Both the position numbers and the translations under genes were made by a program. Positions 7,618-13,882 of a stretch of DNA of 22,157 nucleotides are shown here, one piece after another. The stretch comes from an uncultured Rhodospirillales bacterium (GTDB lineage Bacteria; Pseudomonadota; Alphaproteobacteria; Rhodospirillales; 2-02-FULL-58-16), in the NCBI GenBank assembly GCA_913053795.1, contig CAJXGZ010000004.1, positions 1 through 22,157 of the forward strand, read 5' to 3'. The notes below the pieces were generated by a model. The model ran no database searches and had not been told where the DNA came from. It saw nothing but the letters and a program-made list of their open reading frames with translations. Numbering within the stretch: position 1 is the stretch's first letter; each line of letters begins with the position of its first letter.

Positions 7618-7842
7618 ATGGAAGTAGCGGCAGCAAAGTTGATTGGCGCAGGTCTGGCCGTGATCGGCCTGGGCGGCGTCGGAGCCGGCATCGGCAACAT
7701 TTTCGCGACAATGATTTCCTCGGTCGCCCGCAATCCGGCCGCCGAGCCCGCGGTCAAGACGACCATGTGGATCGGCTTCGCCTTGGTCGAGGCCGTCGCC
7801 CTGTACGCCTTGCTGATCTCGCTGGTGATTCTGTTCGGTTAA
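7618..7842 (+). CDS. atpE: F0 ATP synthase subunit c
   Basis: The proteolipid that forms the rotating c-ring. It has 74 residues and a two-helix hairpin. The first helix has the Gly-rich packing motif GLGGVGAGIG (17-26). The polar loop is R38-N39-P40, and the ion-binding carboxylate is E58 in GFALVEAVALY. The residue after E58 is Ala, without the Ser/Thr and Gln ligands of sodium-binding rings, so proton coupling is expected. AAGGA lies 8 bases before the ATG. The 60-base leader to atpB is T-rich, which may aid the high expression this subunit needs. Confidence 0.97.
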   Translation: MEVAAAKLIGAGLAVIGLGGVGAGIGNIFATMISSVARNPAAEPAVKTTMWIGFALVEAVALYALLISLVILFG

Positions 7843-7874
7843 AGCCGTTAGAACGCTAGCCCAGGGAGGTCTCC

Positions 7875-8366
7875 ATGGCGCAATTTGATCCGTCGACTTT
7901 TTCTCCTCAGATTATCTGGTTGGTGATTTCCTTCGCCATCCTTTACATCGCCATGTCCAGGTTCGCGCTTCCGCGCATTAGCCGGGTCCTGGAGGAGCGC
8001 CAGCATAAGATCGACGAAAGTCTTAAAAAGGCGGCGGCGATGCAAAGCGAGGCGCAAGCCGCGTCCGAGGCTTACGACAATGCGCTGGCCAAGGCGCGCG
8101 CCAAGGCCCAGGACCATATGCGAAACGCCCGGGAGAAGGCGGCCCAGGAAGCCTCTCAGCGTCAGGAGGTCCTGGCGGAGCGTCTCGCCGGCGATATCCA
8201 GGCGGCCGAGAAGCGCATCGGCGAAGCCAAGGGTGACGCCCTTTCGCGCATCCGCGAGGTGGTCGTCGACGTGGCCGGCGCGGCCATTGAAAAACTGTCC
8301 GGTGAAAAGCCCGCCGCCAAGGACGTGGGCTCCGCCGTTGACGACGCCCTAGGCGGCCGCTCGTGA
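7875..8366 (+). CDS. atpF2: F0 ATP synthase subunit b'
   Basis: One of the two unlike peripheral-stalk subunits found in alphaproteobacteria and photosynthetic lineages. It has 163 residues, with one N-terminal membrane helix (about 12-30, IIWLVISFAILYIAM) and then a long Ala/Glu/Lys/Arg-rich coiled coil that contacts F1. GGGAGG precedes the ATG. Its TGA overlaps the GTG start of the b subunit (GTGA), which suggests coupled synthesis of the b-b' pair. Confidence 0.93.
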   Translation: MAQFDPSTFSPQIIWLVISFAILYIAMSRFALPRISRVLEERQHKIDESLKKAAAMQSEAQAASEAYDNALAKARAKAQDHMRNAREKAAQEASQRQEVLAERLAGDIQAAEKRIGEAKGDALSRIREVVVDVAGAAIEKLSGEKPAAKDVGSAVDDALGGRS

Positions 8367-8896
8367 GCGCGGCGTGGGCGGCTGCCGAGGGGACGGCCGC
8401 GGCCGAGCACGCCTTCTATCAGTCCGCCGAGTTCTGGGTGGCCGTGGCCTTCGTCATGCTCATGGCCGCCATCGGCAAAACGGCCTACGCCAAGCTGGTG
8501 GAGGCGCTGGATATGCGCGCCATGGACATCAAGGAGCAGATCGACGAGGCCGTCAAACTGCGCGAAGAGGCGCAGAATATGCTGGCGTCCTTCGAGCGCA
8601 AGCAGCGTGACGCCGCCAACGAGGCCAAGGAAATCGTCGAACGCGCCCAGGCCGAAGCCGCAAGGTTGGCGGCGCACGCCGCCGAGGAGTTGGAGAAAGC
8701 CTTGAAGCGGCGCGAACAGTTGGCCATGGAGCGCATCTCCCAGGCCGAGGCCAAGGCGGTGGAGGAGGTGCGCACCCTCGCCGTGGATGTAACCATAAAC
8801 GCCACTCGCCAGTTGCTAAGCGAAAAAATTTCGGCTAAAAAGACCGCGTCCATGGTTGACGGCGCAATCGAGGAGCTGCCCGAAAAATTAAATTAA
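8363..8896 (+). CDS. atpF: F0 ATP synthase subunit b
   Basis: Second peripheral-stalk subunit, 177 residues. A short Ala-rich N-terminus is followed by one membrane helix (about 24-43, FWVAVAFVMLMAAIG) and a long charged coiled coil. It starts with GTG inside the b' stop codon. It is the last gene of the operon: a GC hairpin with a T tract follows 34 bases after the stop, and no F1 genes (atpHAGDC) follow, consistent with the split ATP synthase loci of alphaproteobacteria. Confidence 0.93.
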   Translation: MSAAWAAAEGTAAAEHAFYQSAEFWVAVAFVMLMAAIGKTAYAKLVEALDMRAMDIKEQIDEAVKLREEAQNMLASFERKQRDAANEAKEIVERAQAEAARLAAHAAEELEKALKRREQLAMERISQAEAKAVEEVRTLAVDVTINATRQLLSEKISAKKTASMVDGAIEELPEKLN

Positions 8897-8930
8897 GAAG
8901 AATCGGGCGGAAGGGGGACAAACTTGTGAG

Positions 8931-8953
8931 GGGCCGCGCGGGCCCTTTTTTTT
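8931..8953 (+). terminator. Rho-independent terminator of the F0 operon
   Basis: GGGCC (8931-8935) and GGCCC (8941-8945) form a 5-bp all-GC stem around GCGCG, followed by eight T residues (8946-8953). The T tract runs into the stop codon of the convergent umuC. Confidence 0.85.
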
Positions 8954-10256
8954 ACGCCCGGACAATGGGCAGTTCGTTCCAGTTGGTGGTGTAGCGGGGC
9001 GAGCGGTGGGCTTGGTTCATGCGCCAGTTTTTGCGCTTGCCGGGGCCCCCCGCGGCTTTAAGTCCGGCGGCGGCGTAACGGATCGTTCCGCGTCCGAATT
9101 TACAGTTGATTTCATCGAAAGCCGTCATCAGCCGTCCGCCCCTGGCGTCCGTTCTTGGCGCGAAGAGGTCCCCCTGGACGCTCCCCCCAGTGCGTCCTTG
9201 AGGAGCCAGGTCCAACAGCAAAACGCCCGCCTTCTTGTAGCGGCGGTCCGCTTTGAATATGCGCCTTAGCGCCGTAAGCGCCGTTTTCGTGATGGCGGCG
9301 GTGTGGTTGGTGGGCATCGGCAACGCCAGGGTGGCGGCGTTGTTGTGCTGGGGGTCCGTCTTGCTGAAGGGGTTGGTTCGGATGAAGACGGTTACGGACC
9401 CTGCGGCGAGGCCCGCCTTGCGCAGCTTTTCGGCGCCGCCGGCGGCGAAGGCGGCGACCGCTTCGCCAAGATCGTCCAGGGTCTCCACGGGACGGGCGAA
9501 GGACCTGGAGACCAACGCCGTCTTGCGGTCCGCGGGTTGGCTTTCCAGGTCCAGGCAGGGGACGCCGCCAAGCTCCATGCGGGTGCGGGCGCCGGTGACG
9601 CTCATGCGCGCGCGCACCCAGGCTTGGGGGGCTGTGCTGAGGTCCAGCGCCGTCAGCACGCCGTGGCTTTTCAGCATCTCCGCGCCTCGCCGCCCGACGC
9701 CCCAGACGTCGCCCACCCCGGTGGCGGCGAGGGCCGCGCGGCGCAACTTAAGCGACGCCGTCAGATCGACGGCGCCCCGCGCTTCTTTCTTGGCTATACG
9801 GTTGGCGATCTTGGCCAGGGTTTTGGTTTCGGCGATTCCGATGCTGACCGGAATCCCGGTGCGCTTGCGCGCTTGCGCACAGATGAAATTTCCGTAATCG
9901 CTTAAACTCCGGTCCCCAAACCCCGAGAGATCGAGAAAGGCCTCGTCGATGGAGTAAATCTCCAAGTTCGGCGTGAAGTCCTCCAATGTCGCCATCACCC
10001 GCCGGGACATATCGCCGTAGAGGGGGAAATTGGACGAAAAGACGCGGATGGCGCGCCACGCGCTCAATCGGCGCAGCTTGAACGCCGGTTCGCCCATCTT
10101 GACGCCCAGCGCCTTGGCCTCGTCTGAGCGGGCGATGACGCAGCCGTCGTTGTTGGACAGGCAGACCACCGGCTTTCCCTCCAGCGCCGGATCAAAGACG
10201 CGCTCGCAACTGGCGTAGAAGTTGTTGCAGTCGGCCAGCCCAAAGACGGCGCTCAT
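8952..10256 (-). CDS. umuC: DNA polymerase V catalytic subunit UmuC (Y family)
   Basis: Error-prone translesion DNA polymerase, active with processed UmuD as Pol V. It has 434 residues from ATG 10256 (MSAVFGLADCNNFYASCE), matching UmuC length. Catalytic acids are D9 and D104-E105 in YSIDEAFLDLSG; Y14 occupies the steric-gate position. Palm, fingers, thumb and little-finger regions appear complete, and the C-terminus carries a DUF4113-like region ending in SPRYTTNWNELP. The frame extends to 10331, but the extra part overlaps umuD and is not family-like. There is no clear ribosome binding site; translation is probably coupled to umuD through the junction at 10254-10281. Confidence 0.95.
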   Translation of the reverse strand: MSAVFGLADCNNFYASCERVFDPALEGKPVVCLSNNDGCVIARSDEAKALGVKMGEPAFKLRRLSAWRAIRVFSSNFPLYGDMSRRVMATLEDFTPNLEIYSIDEAFLDLSGFGDRSLSDYGNFICAQARKRTGIPVSIGIAETKTLAKIANRIAKKEARGAVDLTASLKLRRAALAATGVGDVWGVGRRGAEMLKSHGVLTALDLSTAPQAWVRARMSVTGARTRMELGGVPCLDLESQPADRKTALVSRSFARPVETLDDLGEAVAAFAAGGAEKLRKAGLAAGSVTVFIRTNPFSKTDPQHNNAATLALPMPTNHTAAITKTALTALRRIFKADRRYKKAGVLLLDLAPQGRTGGSVQGDLFAPRTDARGGRLMTAFDEINCKFGRGTIRYAAAGLKAAGGPGKRKNWRMNQAHRSPRYTTNWNELPIVRA

Positions 10257-10281
10257 CAAGGCGGGCCCATCAAGGCGGGCC
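10254..10281. repeat. Perfect 14-bp tandem duplication across the umuD-umuC junction
   Basis: On the plus strand CATCAAGGCGGGCC occurs twice, at 10254-10267 and 10268-10281. On the minus strand each copy ends in TTGATG. The first copy carries the umuD stop (TGA 10272-10270) plus an out-of-frame ATG. The second carries the umuC start (ATG 10256-10254). Between them lies a four-codon frame (M-G-P-P) whose TGA overlaps the umuC ATG. Confidence 0.9.
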
Positions 10282-10722
10282 AAGGGAGTGAATGGCGTTG
10301 GTGGCGACGCCCCAGACGGCGCACGCGACATCTTCCGTGTTGGGGGCTTCCGCGTTGGCGGCGCCGGCGATGGGGATGTCGGGGAAGTCGGGGTTCTCCG
10401 CCTTGAGGACCCAGCCGCCCTTCTCCGCCCTCAGCCGCTTCACCGTCAACTCGCCGTTGACGGCGGCGACGACGATGGAGCCGTCACGGGGCTCCAGACT
10501 CCGATCAACGATCAGCAGGTCGCCCGGATGGATTCCGGCGCCGGTCATGGACGCGCCCTCCACCCGCACGATAAAGGTGGCGGCGGGATGCTTGATCAGA
10601 TGCTCGTTGAGGTCCAGCTTGCCCTCCACATGGTCCTCGGCGGGCGACGGGAACCCGGCGGCGACGCGCGACGCGAAGAGAGGATAGCGGCGCCTATTGG
10701 ATGGTTTCGCCGCGAAAATCAT
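10270..10722 (-). CDS. umuD: UmuD-type SOS mutagenesis protein (S24 self-cleaving peptidase)
   Basis: Pol V accessory subunit, activated by RecA-stimulated self-cleavage. It has 150 residues; E. coli UmuD has 139. The catalytic Ser58 (VEGASMTGAGI) and Lys95 (ELTVKRL) of the Ser-Lys dyad are present. The predicted cleavage bond is A22-G23 in ASRVAAGFPSPAEDH, LexA-like Ala-Gly rather than the Cys-Gly of E. coli UmuD. It precedes umuC in one transcript. A LexA box lies 31 bases upstream between the -35 and -10 of its promoter. The ribosome binding site is weak. Confidence 0.94.
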   Translation of the reverse strand: MIFAAKPSNRRRYPLFASRVAAGFPSPAEDHVEGKLDLNEHLIKHPAATFIVRVEGASMTGAGIHPGDLLIVDRSLEPRDGSIVVAAVNGELTVKRLRAEKGGWVLKAENPDFPDIPIAGAANAEAPNTEDVACAVWGVATNAIHSLGPP

Positions 10723-10752
10723 GGCAACATTGCATTTCGCCCAAGAAAATCA

Positions 10753-10767
10753 GAACATAGAAAGAAC
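10753..10767. promoter_or_regulatory. Alphaproteobacterial LexA (SOS) box
   Basis: GAAC (10753-10756), seven bases, GAAC (10764-10767); on the minus strand this reads GTTC-N7-GTTC, the exact direct-repeat LexA consensus of alphaproteobacteria. It sits between umuD (start 10722) and the divergent SNase-like gene (start 10775), so bound LexA could block both. Confidence 0.9.
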
Positions 10768-10782
10768 ATAGCATATGGGCAA
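10754..10782 (-). promoter_or_regulatory. umuDC promoter
   Basis: On the minus strand, -35 TTGCCC (10782-10777) and -10 TATGTT (10759-10754) are spaced by 17 bases. The LexA box fills the spacer and overlaps the -10, the usual layout for repression. The -35 lies inside the first codons of the divergent gene. The predicted leader is about 25 bases. Confidence 0.6.
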
Positions 10783-11290
10783 GGAAAAAATCAATATCAT
10801 AATAGCGTTTTGTTTCGTTATCGCCTTTTTCGCCTCATCCTCTTCTGTTCATGCCGAGGAAATCGTCGGCAAGGCCAAGGTCATCGCCGGGGATTTGATC
10901 GAGATCGACGGCCGGCGCGTCCGTCTTTACGGCATCGACGCGCCGGACCTCGACCAGATCTGCCTTTCCAAAAAAGGAGAGGAGTATAAATGCGGCGACC
11001 ACGCCAAGCGGCATCTGGCGGTGATGATCGGCAGGCTTCCCCTGACCTGCAAGGGCGAGAAGAAAGACGAAAACGGCGCCCTTATCGCCGTTTGCTCAAT
11101 CCGCTGGCTCGACATCAACGAGAACATTGTTTTCGATGGATGGGCGCTGGCCTACAGGGAGCACGGCGACGATTACGTGCGCGCCGAGTTGGCCGCCAAG
11201 GCGCGCCACCAGGGCTTGTGGCGCGGCAGCGCCTTCGTCACGCCCTGGGAATGGCGCGCCGGGGCTCGCGATTTTCGCAAACCCCGGTAG
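10775..11290 (+). CDS. Secreted SNase-like (thermonuclease-family) protein, catalytic residues partly altered
   Basis: A 171-residue protein with a Sec signal peptide (about 1-27, cleavage after SVHA), so it acts outside the inner membrane. The remainder is an SNase-like OB-fold domain: RVRLYGIDAPDLDQIC, YKCGDHAKRHL, LDINENIVFDGWALAY and the family ending GLWRGSAF..PWEWR. Compared with staphylococcal nuclease, R35 is kept as R50, but the E43 position is Asp (D58, APD instead of APE) and the R87 position appears to be Ala (A102, NGALIAVC instead of YGRxxAxx). Four Cys residues (C63, C73, C92, C107) could form disulfides. It may be a weak nuclease or a binding domain. Its start lies 7 bases past the LexA box. 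Confidence 0.85.
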   Translation: MGKEKINIIIAFCFVIAFFASSSSVHAEEIVGKAKVIAGDLIEIDGRRVRLYGIDAPDLDQICLSKKGEEYKCGDHAKRHLAVMIGRLPLTCKGEKKDENGALIAVCSIRWLDINENIVFDGWALAYREHGDDYVRAELAAKARHQGLWRGSAFVTPWEWRAGARDFRKPR

Positions 11291-11310
11291 GCAATATCCC
11301 TTCAAGCTTA

Positions 11311-11419
11311 GAGCGCATCCGGTTTAGACGGAAGCGCTCAAGGCCGCAAAGAGCGGCCCGCCGGTTATCCGGCGCACCCGCGTAGGCCCAGGGATAATAT
11401 GGGACCTTTAGGTCTACGC
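11311..11419. repeat. Cluster of four consecutive hairpins (REP-like palindrome or structured RNA)
   Basis: Four inverted repeats follow each other. (1) GAGCGC/GCGCTC at 11311-11339, with inner CCG/CGG. (2) GGCCGC/GCGGCC at 11342-11358, loop AAAGA. (3) CGCCGG/CCGGCG at 11359-11374, loop TTAT. (4) A 9-bp stem 11380-11388 with 11411-11419 (one G-T pair) around 22 bases. The first looks like a dispersed alphaproteobacterial intergenic palindrome. The block lies between two convergent genes (SNase-like and the 69-residue protein), where it might also end transcription, although no T tract is present. Confidence 0.65.
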
Positions 11420-11453
11420 CGTGAGCGATAAAGAAGACGAGAGCGTGGCCAGT

Positions 11454-11663
11454 TCAACTTTCCTCGCCCTTGGCCTCGGCCTCGAACTCATCGGCCAGTT
11501 CCTTTTCCAGCGCCAGCAGGTCGCCGGGCAAGGGCATGCCGAAGGCGCGCATCTGGTCCAGCGTCTGGTGCAGCCGCGCGTGGATTTCGTGGCGTTCAAA
11601 CTCGCCGCTTTCAAAGTCCTGAAGGAGTTCCGAGGCCAGGATTTCCAGATCTTGTGTTTCCAT
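11454..11663 (-). CDS. Small acidic hypothetical protein (69 residues)
   Basis: I do not recognise a named family. The protein is acidic and almost wholly helical in character (METQDLEILASELLQDFESG at the start, then EIHARLHQTLDQMRAFGMPLPGDLLALE), with a Glu/Ala-rich tail and no membrane segment. Support for a real gene: GAAGG lies 8 bases before the ATG, the frame has the codon bias of its neighbours, and the sequence is amphipathic. The MRAFGMPLP turn looks like a conserved core. It is transcribed alone, divergent from the DEAD-box helicase across a structured gap. Confidence 0.6.
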   Translation of the reverse strand: METQDLEILASELLQDFESGEFERHEIHARLHQTLDQMRAFGMPLPGDLLALEKELADEFEAEAKGEES

Positions 11664-11740
11664 GGTTTCGCCTTCGTTAAATGCAGGAAAATTAAATCCT
11701 TTTCAATATGATACCGCTTTTCGCCGGATCAATCCATGAA

Positions 11741-11790
11741 GAGGCGGCCAGAGGGGTCCAGAGGGGTCCAGAGGGGTATTGAGAGGTGAA
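11741..11790. repeat. Five degenerate tandem decamers
   Basis: Successive 10-base units read GAGGCGGCCA, GAGGGGTCCA, GAGGGGTCCA, GAGGGGTATT, GAGAGGTGAA. Two are identical and all share GAG-x-GG. The array is noncoding, in the gap between the 69-residue gene and the DEAD-box gene, just upstream of a possible promoter. Confidence 0.75.
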
Positions 11791-11795
11791 ATGTC

Positions 11796-11826
11796 TTGAC
11801 TTTCCGGAGCCGGGAGGGCCTTTATG
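11796..11826 (+). promoter_or_regulatory. Possible promoter for the DEAD-box helicase gene
   Basis: TTGACT (11796-11801) is a near-consensus -35. The best -10 is TTTATG (11821-11826), with a long 19-base spacer. It would produce a leader of about 225 bases. This is a weak call because the -10 is poor. Confidence 0.3.
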
Positions 11827-11865
11827 ACGGTAGCGACTCTCCTTTAGGTCGAATTTCGATTGCTC

Positions 11866-11903
11866 GCCGGCGAGGCAAGTCCTTAGCCGGCAAAGTTTTT
11901 TTT
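11866..11903 (+). terminator. Terminator-like element in the DEAD-box leader (possible attenuator)
   Basis: GCCGGC at 11866-11871 and again at 11886-11891 (self-complementary, so they pair) enclose 14 bases. AAAG and eight T residues (11896-11903) follow. CCGGC recurs directly after the T run and could compete for pairing. No plus-strand gene ends just upstream, so this is either an attenuator in the helicase leader or a chance structure. Confidence 0.35.
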
Positions 11904-11995
11904 CCGGCATATGTAGGTGTTTCGTTAGACAGGCCTACGCCTTCGCCTTTTTAGAAGGGGGCGCCGAGTCGTCACTGCTTGCATCGTGCTGGCGC

Positions 11996-12025
11996 GCCCG
12001 CCGTCCCGCTTTCGGGGCGGAGGGC
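11996..12025 (+). repeat. Strong hairpin in the DEAD-box 5' leader
   Basis: CCGTCCCG (12001-12008) pairs with CGGGGCGG (12013-12020) around CTTT. GCCC/GGGC extends the stem past a G-A mismatch, giving about 12 pairs. It ends 34 bases before the helicase ATG and no T run follows. With the upstream elements, this fills the 396-base gap 11664-12059, which holds no convincing gene. Confidence 0.6.
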
Positions 12026-12059
12026 CTAAGACAATTTAATCGAGAAAGAAAAATAACAT

Positions 12060-13337
12060 ATGACTGATTTTGCGGGCCTCAAATTGGCCCATCCCATCCT
12101 TCGCGCCATCGCGGACGAAGGCTACGCCACCCTTCCCCCCATCCAGGGCCAGGCCATCCCGCCGCTGCTTAAAGGGCGCGACCTGCTGGGCGTCGCCCAG
12201 ACCGGCACCGGAAAGACGGCCGCCTTCGCCCTGCCCCTGCTGCACCGGCTGGCGGAAAACGCCGGCGCCGCCCCCAGCAAACCCCATAGCCGCCGGCCGC
12301 GGGCGCTGATCCTGGCCCCGACCCGCGAACTGGCGGGACAGATCGGCGACAGCATCAGGAGCTACGGCCGCCATTTGCGCCTGCGCTCATGCGTCGTCTT
12401 CGGCGGCGCCCCCATCCGTCCCCAGATCAAGGCCTTGGCCAATGGCGTCGACGTGCTGGTCGCCACCCCGGGACGGCTCATCGACCTGATGAACAAGGGC
12501 CATTTGCGGCTTGATAGGGTCGAGATTTTTATCCTCGACGAGGCGGACCGCATGCTCGACATGGGCTTCATCCGCGACGTCAAGAAGATCGCCGCCGCCC
12601 TGCCCCGGCGCCGCCAGACGATGCTGTTCTCGGCCACCATGCCGAAAGCGGTCCAGGGTCTGGCCGGCGGTCTGCTGAGCGATCCGGTGCGGGTCGAGGC
12701 GGCTCCGGCGGCAACCACCGTCGAGAAAGTGGAGCAACAGGTCCTTTTCGTGCCCAAGGACAAGAAGCGGGCGCTGCTCGGCGAACTGCTGAACGACAAG
12801 GGCATCAAGCGGGTGCTTATCTTCACCCGCACCAAGCACGGCGCCAACCGCGTCGCCCGGCACCTGCACCAAAGCGGCGTCCAATCGGACGCCATCCACG
12901 GCAACAAGGCCCAGAACGCCCGCCAAAGGGCCCTCAGGGACTTCCGCTCCGGGCGCATCCGGGCGCTGGTGGCGACCGACATCGCCGCCCGCGGCATTGA
13001 CGTCGAGGGCGTGACCCACGTCATCAACTTCGATCTGCCCAACGAACCTGAAAGCTACGTCCACCGCATCGGCCGCACGGCGCGCGCCGGGGCCGCCGGC
13101 GTCGCCATCTCATTCTGCGATCACGATGAGCGCGCCTACCTGCGCGACATCGAGAAGACCATCCGCCAGAGCGTGCCGGTGATCGAGGATCACCCCTACC
13201 ACGCGCCCGAGATCGCCAACGACTCAGGCCAGACTAGGCGGGACATGGCCAAGCGCGGTCCCCAGCGCAAAAAGCGCCAGCGCCAGCGCCGCCGCAACTC
13301 CCAGCGCTCCGGATGGGCGCCAGGCAAGGCGGCGTAA
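12060..13337 (+). CDS. DEAD-box RNA helicase, RhlE-like
   Basis: ATP-dependent RNA remodelling enzyme; RhlE/DeaD-type proteins act in ribosome assembly, RNA decay and cold adaptation. It has 425 residues. Motifs in order: Q motif (GYATLPPIQGQ, Q29), Walker A AQTGTGKT (46-53), PTREL (87-91), TPGR (136-139), DEAD (160-163), SAT (191-193), FTRTK (255-259), ARGID (310-314) and HRIGRTAR (335-342). The C-terminal 30 residues are highly basic (KRGPQRKKRQRQRRR), an RNA-binding tail as in RhlE. The ribosome binding site is weak (GAGAAAG) and the leader is long and structured. Two small genes follow closely. RhlE rather than DeaD is inferred from size and the absence of a DbpA-type RNA-binding domain. 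Confidence 0.93.
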   Translation: MTDFAGLKLAHPILRAIADEGYATLPPIQGQAIPPLLKGRDLLGVAQTGTGKTAAFALPLLHRLAENAGAAPSKPHSRRPRALILAPTRELAGQIGDSIRSYGRHLRLRSCVVFGGAPIRPQIKALANGVDVLVATPGRLIDLMNKGHLRLDRVEIFILDEADRMLDMGFIRDVKKIAAALPRRRQTMLFSATMPKAVQGLAGGLLSDPVRVEAAPAATTVEKVEQQVLFVPKDKKRALLGELLNDKGIKRVLIFTRTKHGANRVARHLHQSGVQSDAIHGNKAQNARQRALRDFRSGRIRALVATDIAARGIDVEGVTHVINFDLPNEPESYVHRIGRTARAGAAGVAISFCDHDERAYLRDIEKTIRQSVPVIEDHPYHAPEIANDSGQTRRDMAKRGPQRKKRQRQRRRNSQRSGWAPGKAA

Positions 13338-13342
13338 CCCCC

Positions 13343-13504
13343 ATGGCCCGCAAACCCAACTACAATTTCGAACGCTTCGAGCGGGAACGTCAGAAGGCGG
13401 CGAAAAAGGCTGAACGCCTGAAAGCGAAACAGGCAAAGGCCGCCGAAAGGAAACGGGAGGAATCCGCGCCTCCCCCGCCTTCCGCCGAGGCGCCGGAGGA
13501 TTGA
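13343..13504 (+). CDS. Small Lys/Arg-rich protein (53 residues)
   Basis: The ATG lies 5 bases after the helicase stop. The start MARKPNYNFERFERERQKAA resembles a group of short uncharacterised proteobacterial proteins that begin M-A-R-K-P-N-Y-x-F-E. Residues 9-40 are a highly charged helix of Lys, Arg, Glu and Ala; residues 41-53 are Pro/Glu/Ala-rich. No Shine-Dalgarno is close (AAGG is about 13 bases away), so it is probably coupled to the helicase. The frame is open to ATG 13313, but that part overlaps the helicase. The function is unknown; basic charge and position suggest RNA or ribosome contact. Confidence 0.7.
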   Translation: MARKPNYNFERFERERQKAAKKAERLKAKQAKAAERKREESAPPPPSAEAPED

Positions 13505-13523
13505 AGCGGAGAAGGATGAAAAG

Positions 13524-13730
13524 ATGAGGACAAACGTTATGCATAGGACCGAAAAACCCGCTGACGCCCCCGATATCCCTTTCCACCTCACGGCGGGGCG
13601 GCGGCTAGCGGTCGGCGACGAGCCGAGAACGCGGCGCTGTCTGTCCTGTGACGTGTCTTTCGACAGCGCCGGGTGGGGCAACAGGCTGTGCCCACGGTGC
13701 CGCAAAGGCCGCAATCCCTTGGAACGGTGA
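13524..13730 (+). CDS. Small zinc-ribbon protein (68 residues)
   Basis: Two CxxC pairs (RRCLSCDVSF at C39 and C42, LCPRCRKG at C56 and C59) with 13 residues between them form a compact zinc ribbon. The N-terminal 35 residues have no clear fold. The pattern matches small uncharacterised alphaproteobacterial zinc-ribbon proteins of the type RxCLxC...GxRxCPxCR. GAAGG lies 8 bases before ATG 13524; ATG 13539 is an alternative start. It follows the basic protein by 19 bases and probably shares its transcript with the helicase. Role unknown, plausibly nucleic-acid or ribosome binding. Confidence 0.7.
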   Translation: MRTNVMHRTEKPADAPDIPFHLTAGRRLAVGDEPRTRRCLSCDVSFDSAGWGNRLCPRCRKGRNPLER

Positions 13731-13761
13731 GCGAATAATCCAGCCAAAGTCATCTGATCAG

Positions 13762-13784
13762 CCCTTGGGGTTCAACCCTTGGGG
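13762..13784. repeat. Partial 14-bp-period tandem repeat
   Basis: CCCTTGGGG occurs at 13762-13770 and 13776-13784, a 14-base period with TTCAA between the copies. It lies in the 151-base noncoding gap between the zinc-ribbon gene and the convergent flgH, where the only other feature seen is the terminator. Confidence 0.6.
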
Positions 13785-13815
13785 CGCCGTCCTCTCTTCG
13801 CCGATAACAAACCAC

Positions 13816-13849
13816 AAAAAAGGCCGATGCTTTTTCAAGCATCGGCCTT
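13816..13849 (-). terminator. Rho-independent terminator of the flgF-flgG-flgA-flgH operon
   Basis: A perfect 13-bp stem, AAGGCCGATGCTT (13820-13832) with AAGCATCGGCCTT (13837-13849), has a 4-base loop. On the minus strand it ends in a run of six T residues (complement of 13816-13821), placing termination about 60 bases past the flgH stop. Confidence 0.92.
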
Positions 13850-13882
13850 GAGTTGGTTCTAGCTCAGTTTGCGCCGCTGAAC

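Noticed and set aside
11421..11711. 96-codon plus-strand frame
   Set aside because: Antisense to the 69-residue gene, which has a better ribosome binding site and more protein-like composition.
11692..11910. 72-codon minus-strand frame in the structured gap
   Set aside because: No ribosome binding site, no domain, and it reads through the decamer array and terminator-like element.
12387..13064. Long minus-strand frames across the helicase
   Set aside because: Antisense shadows of strong DEAD-box motifs.
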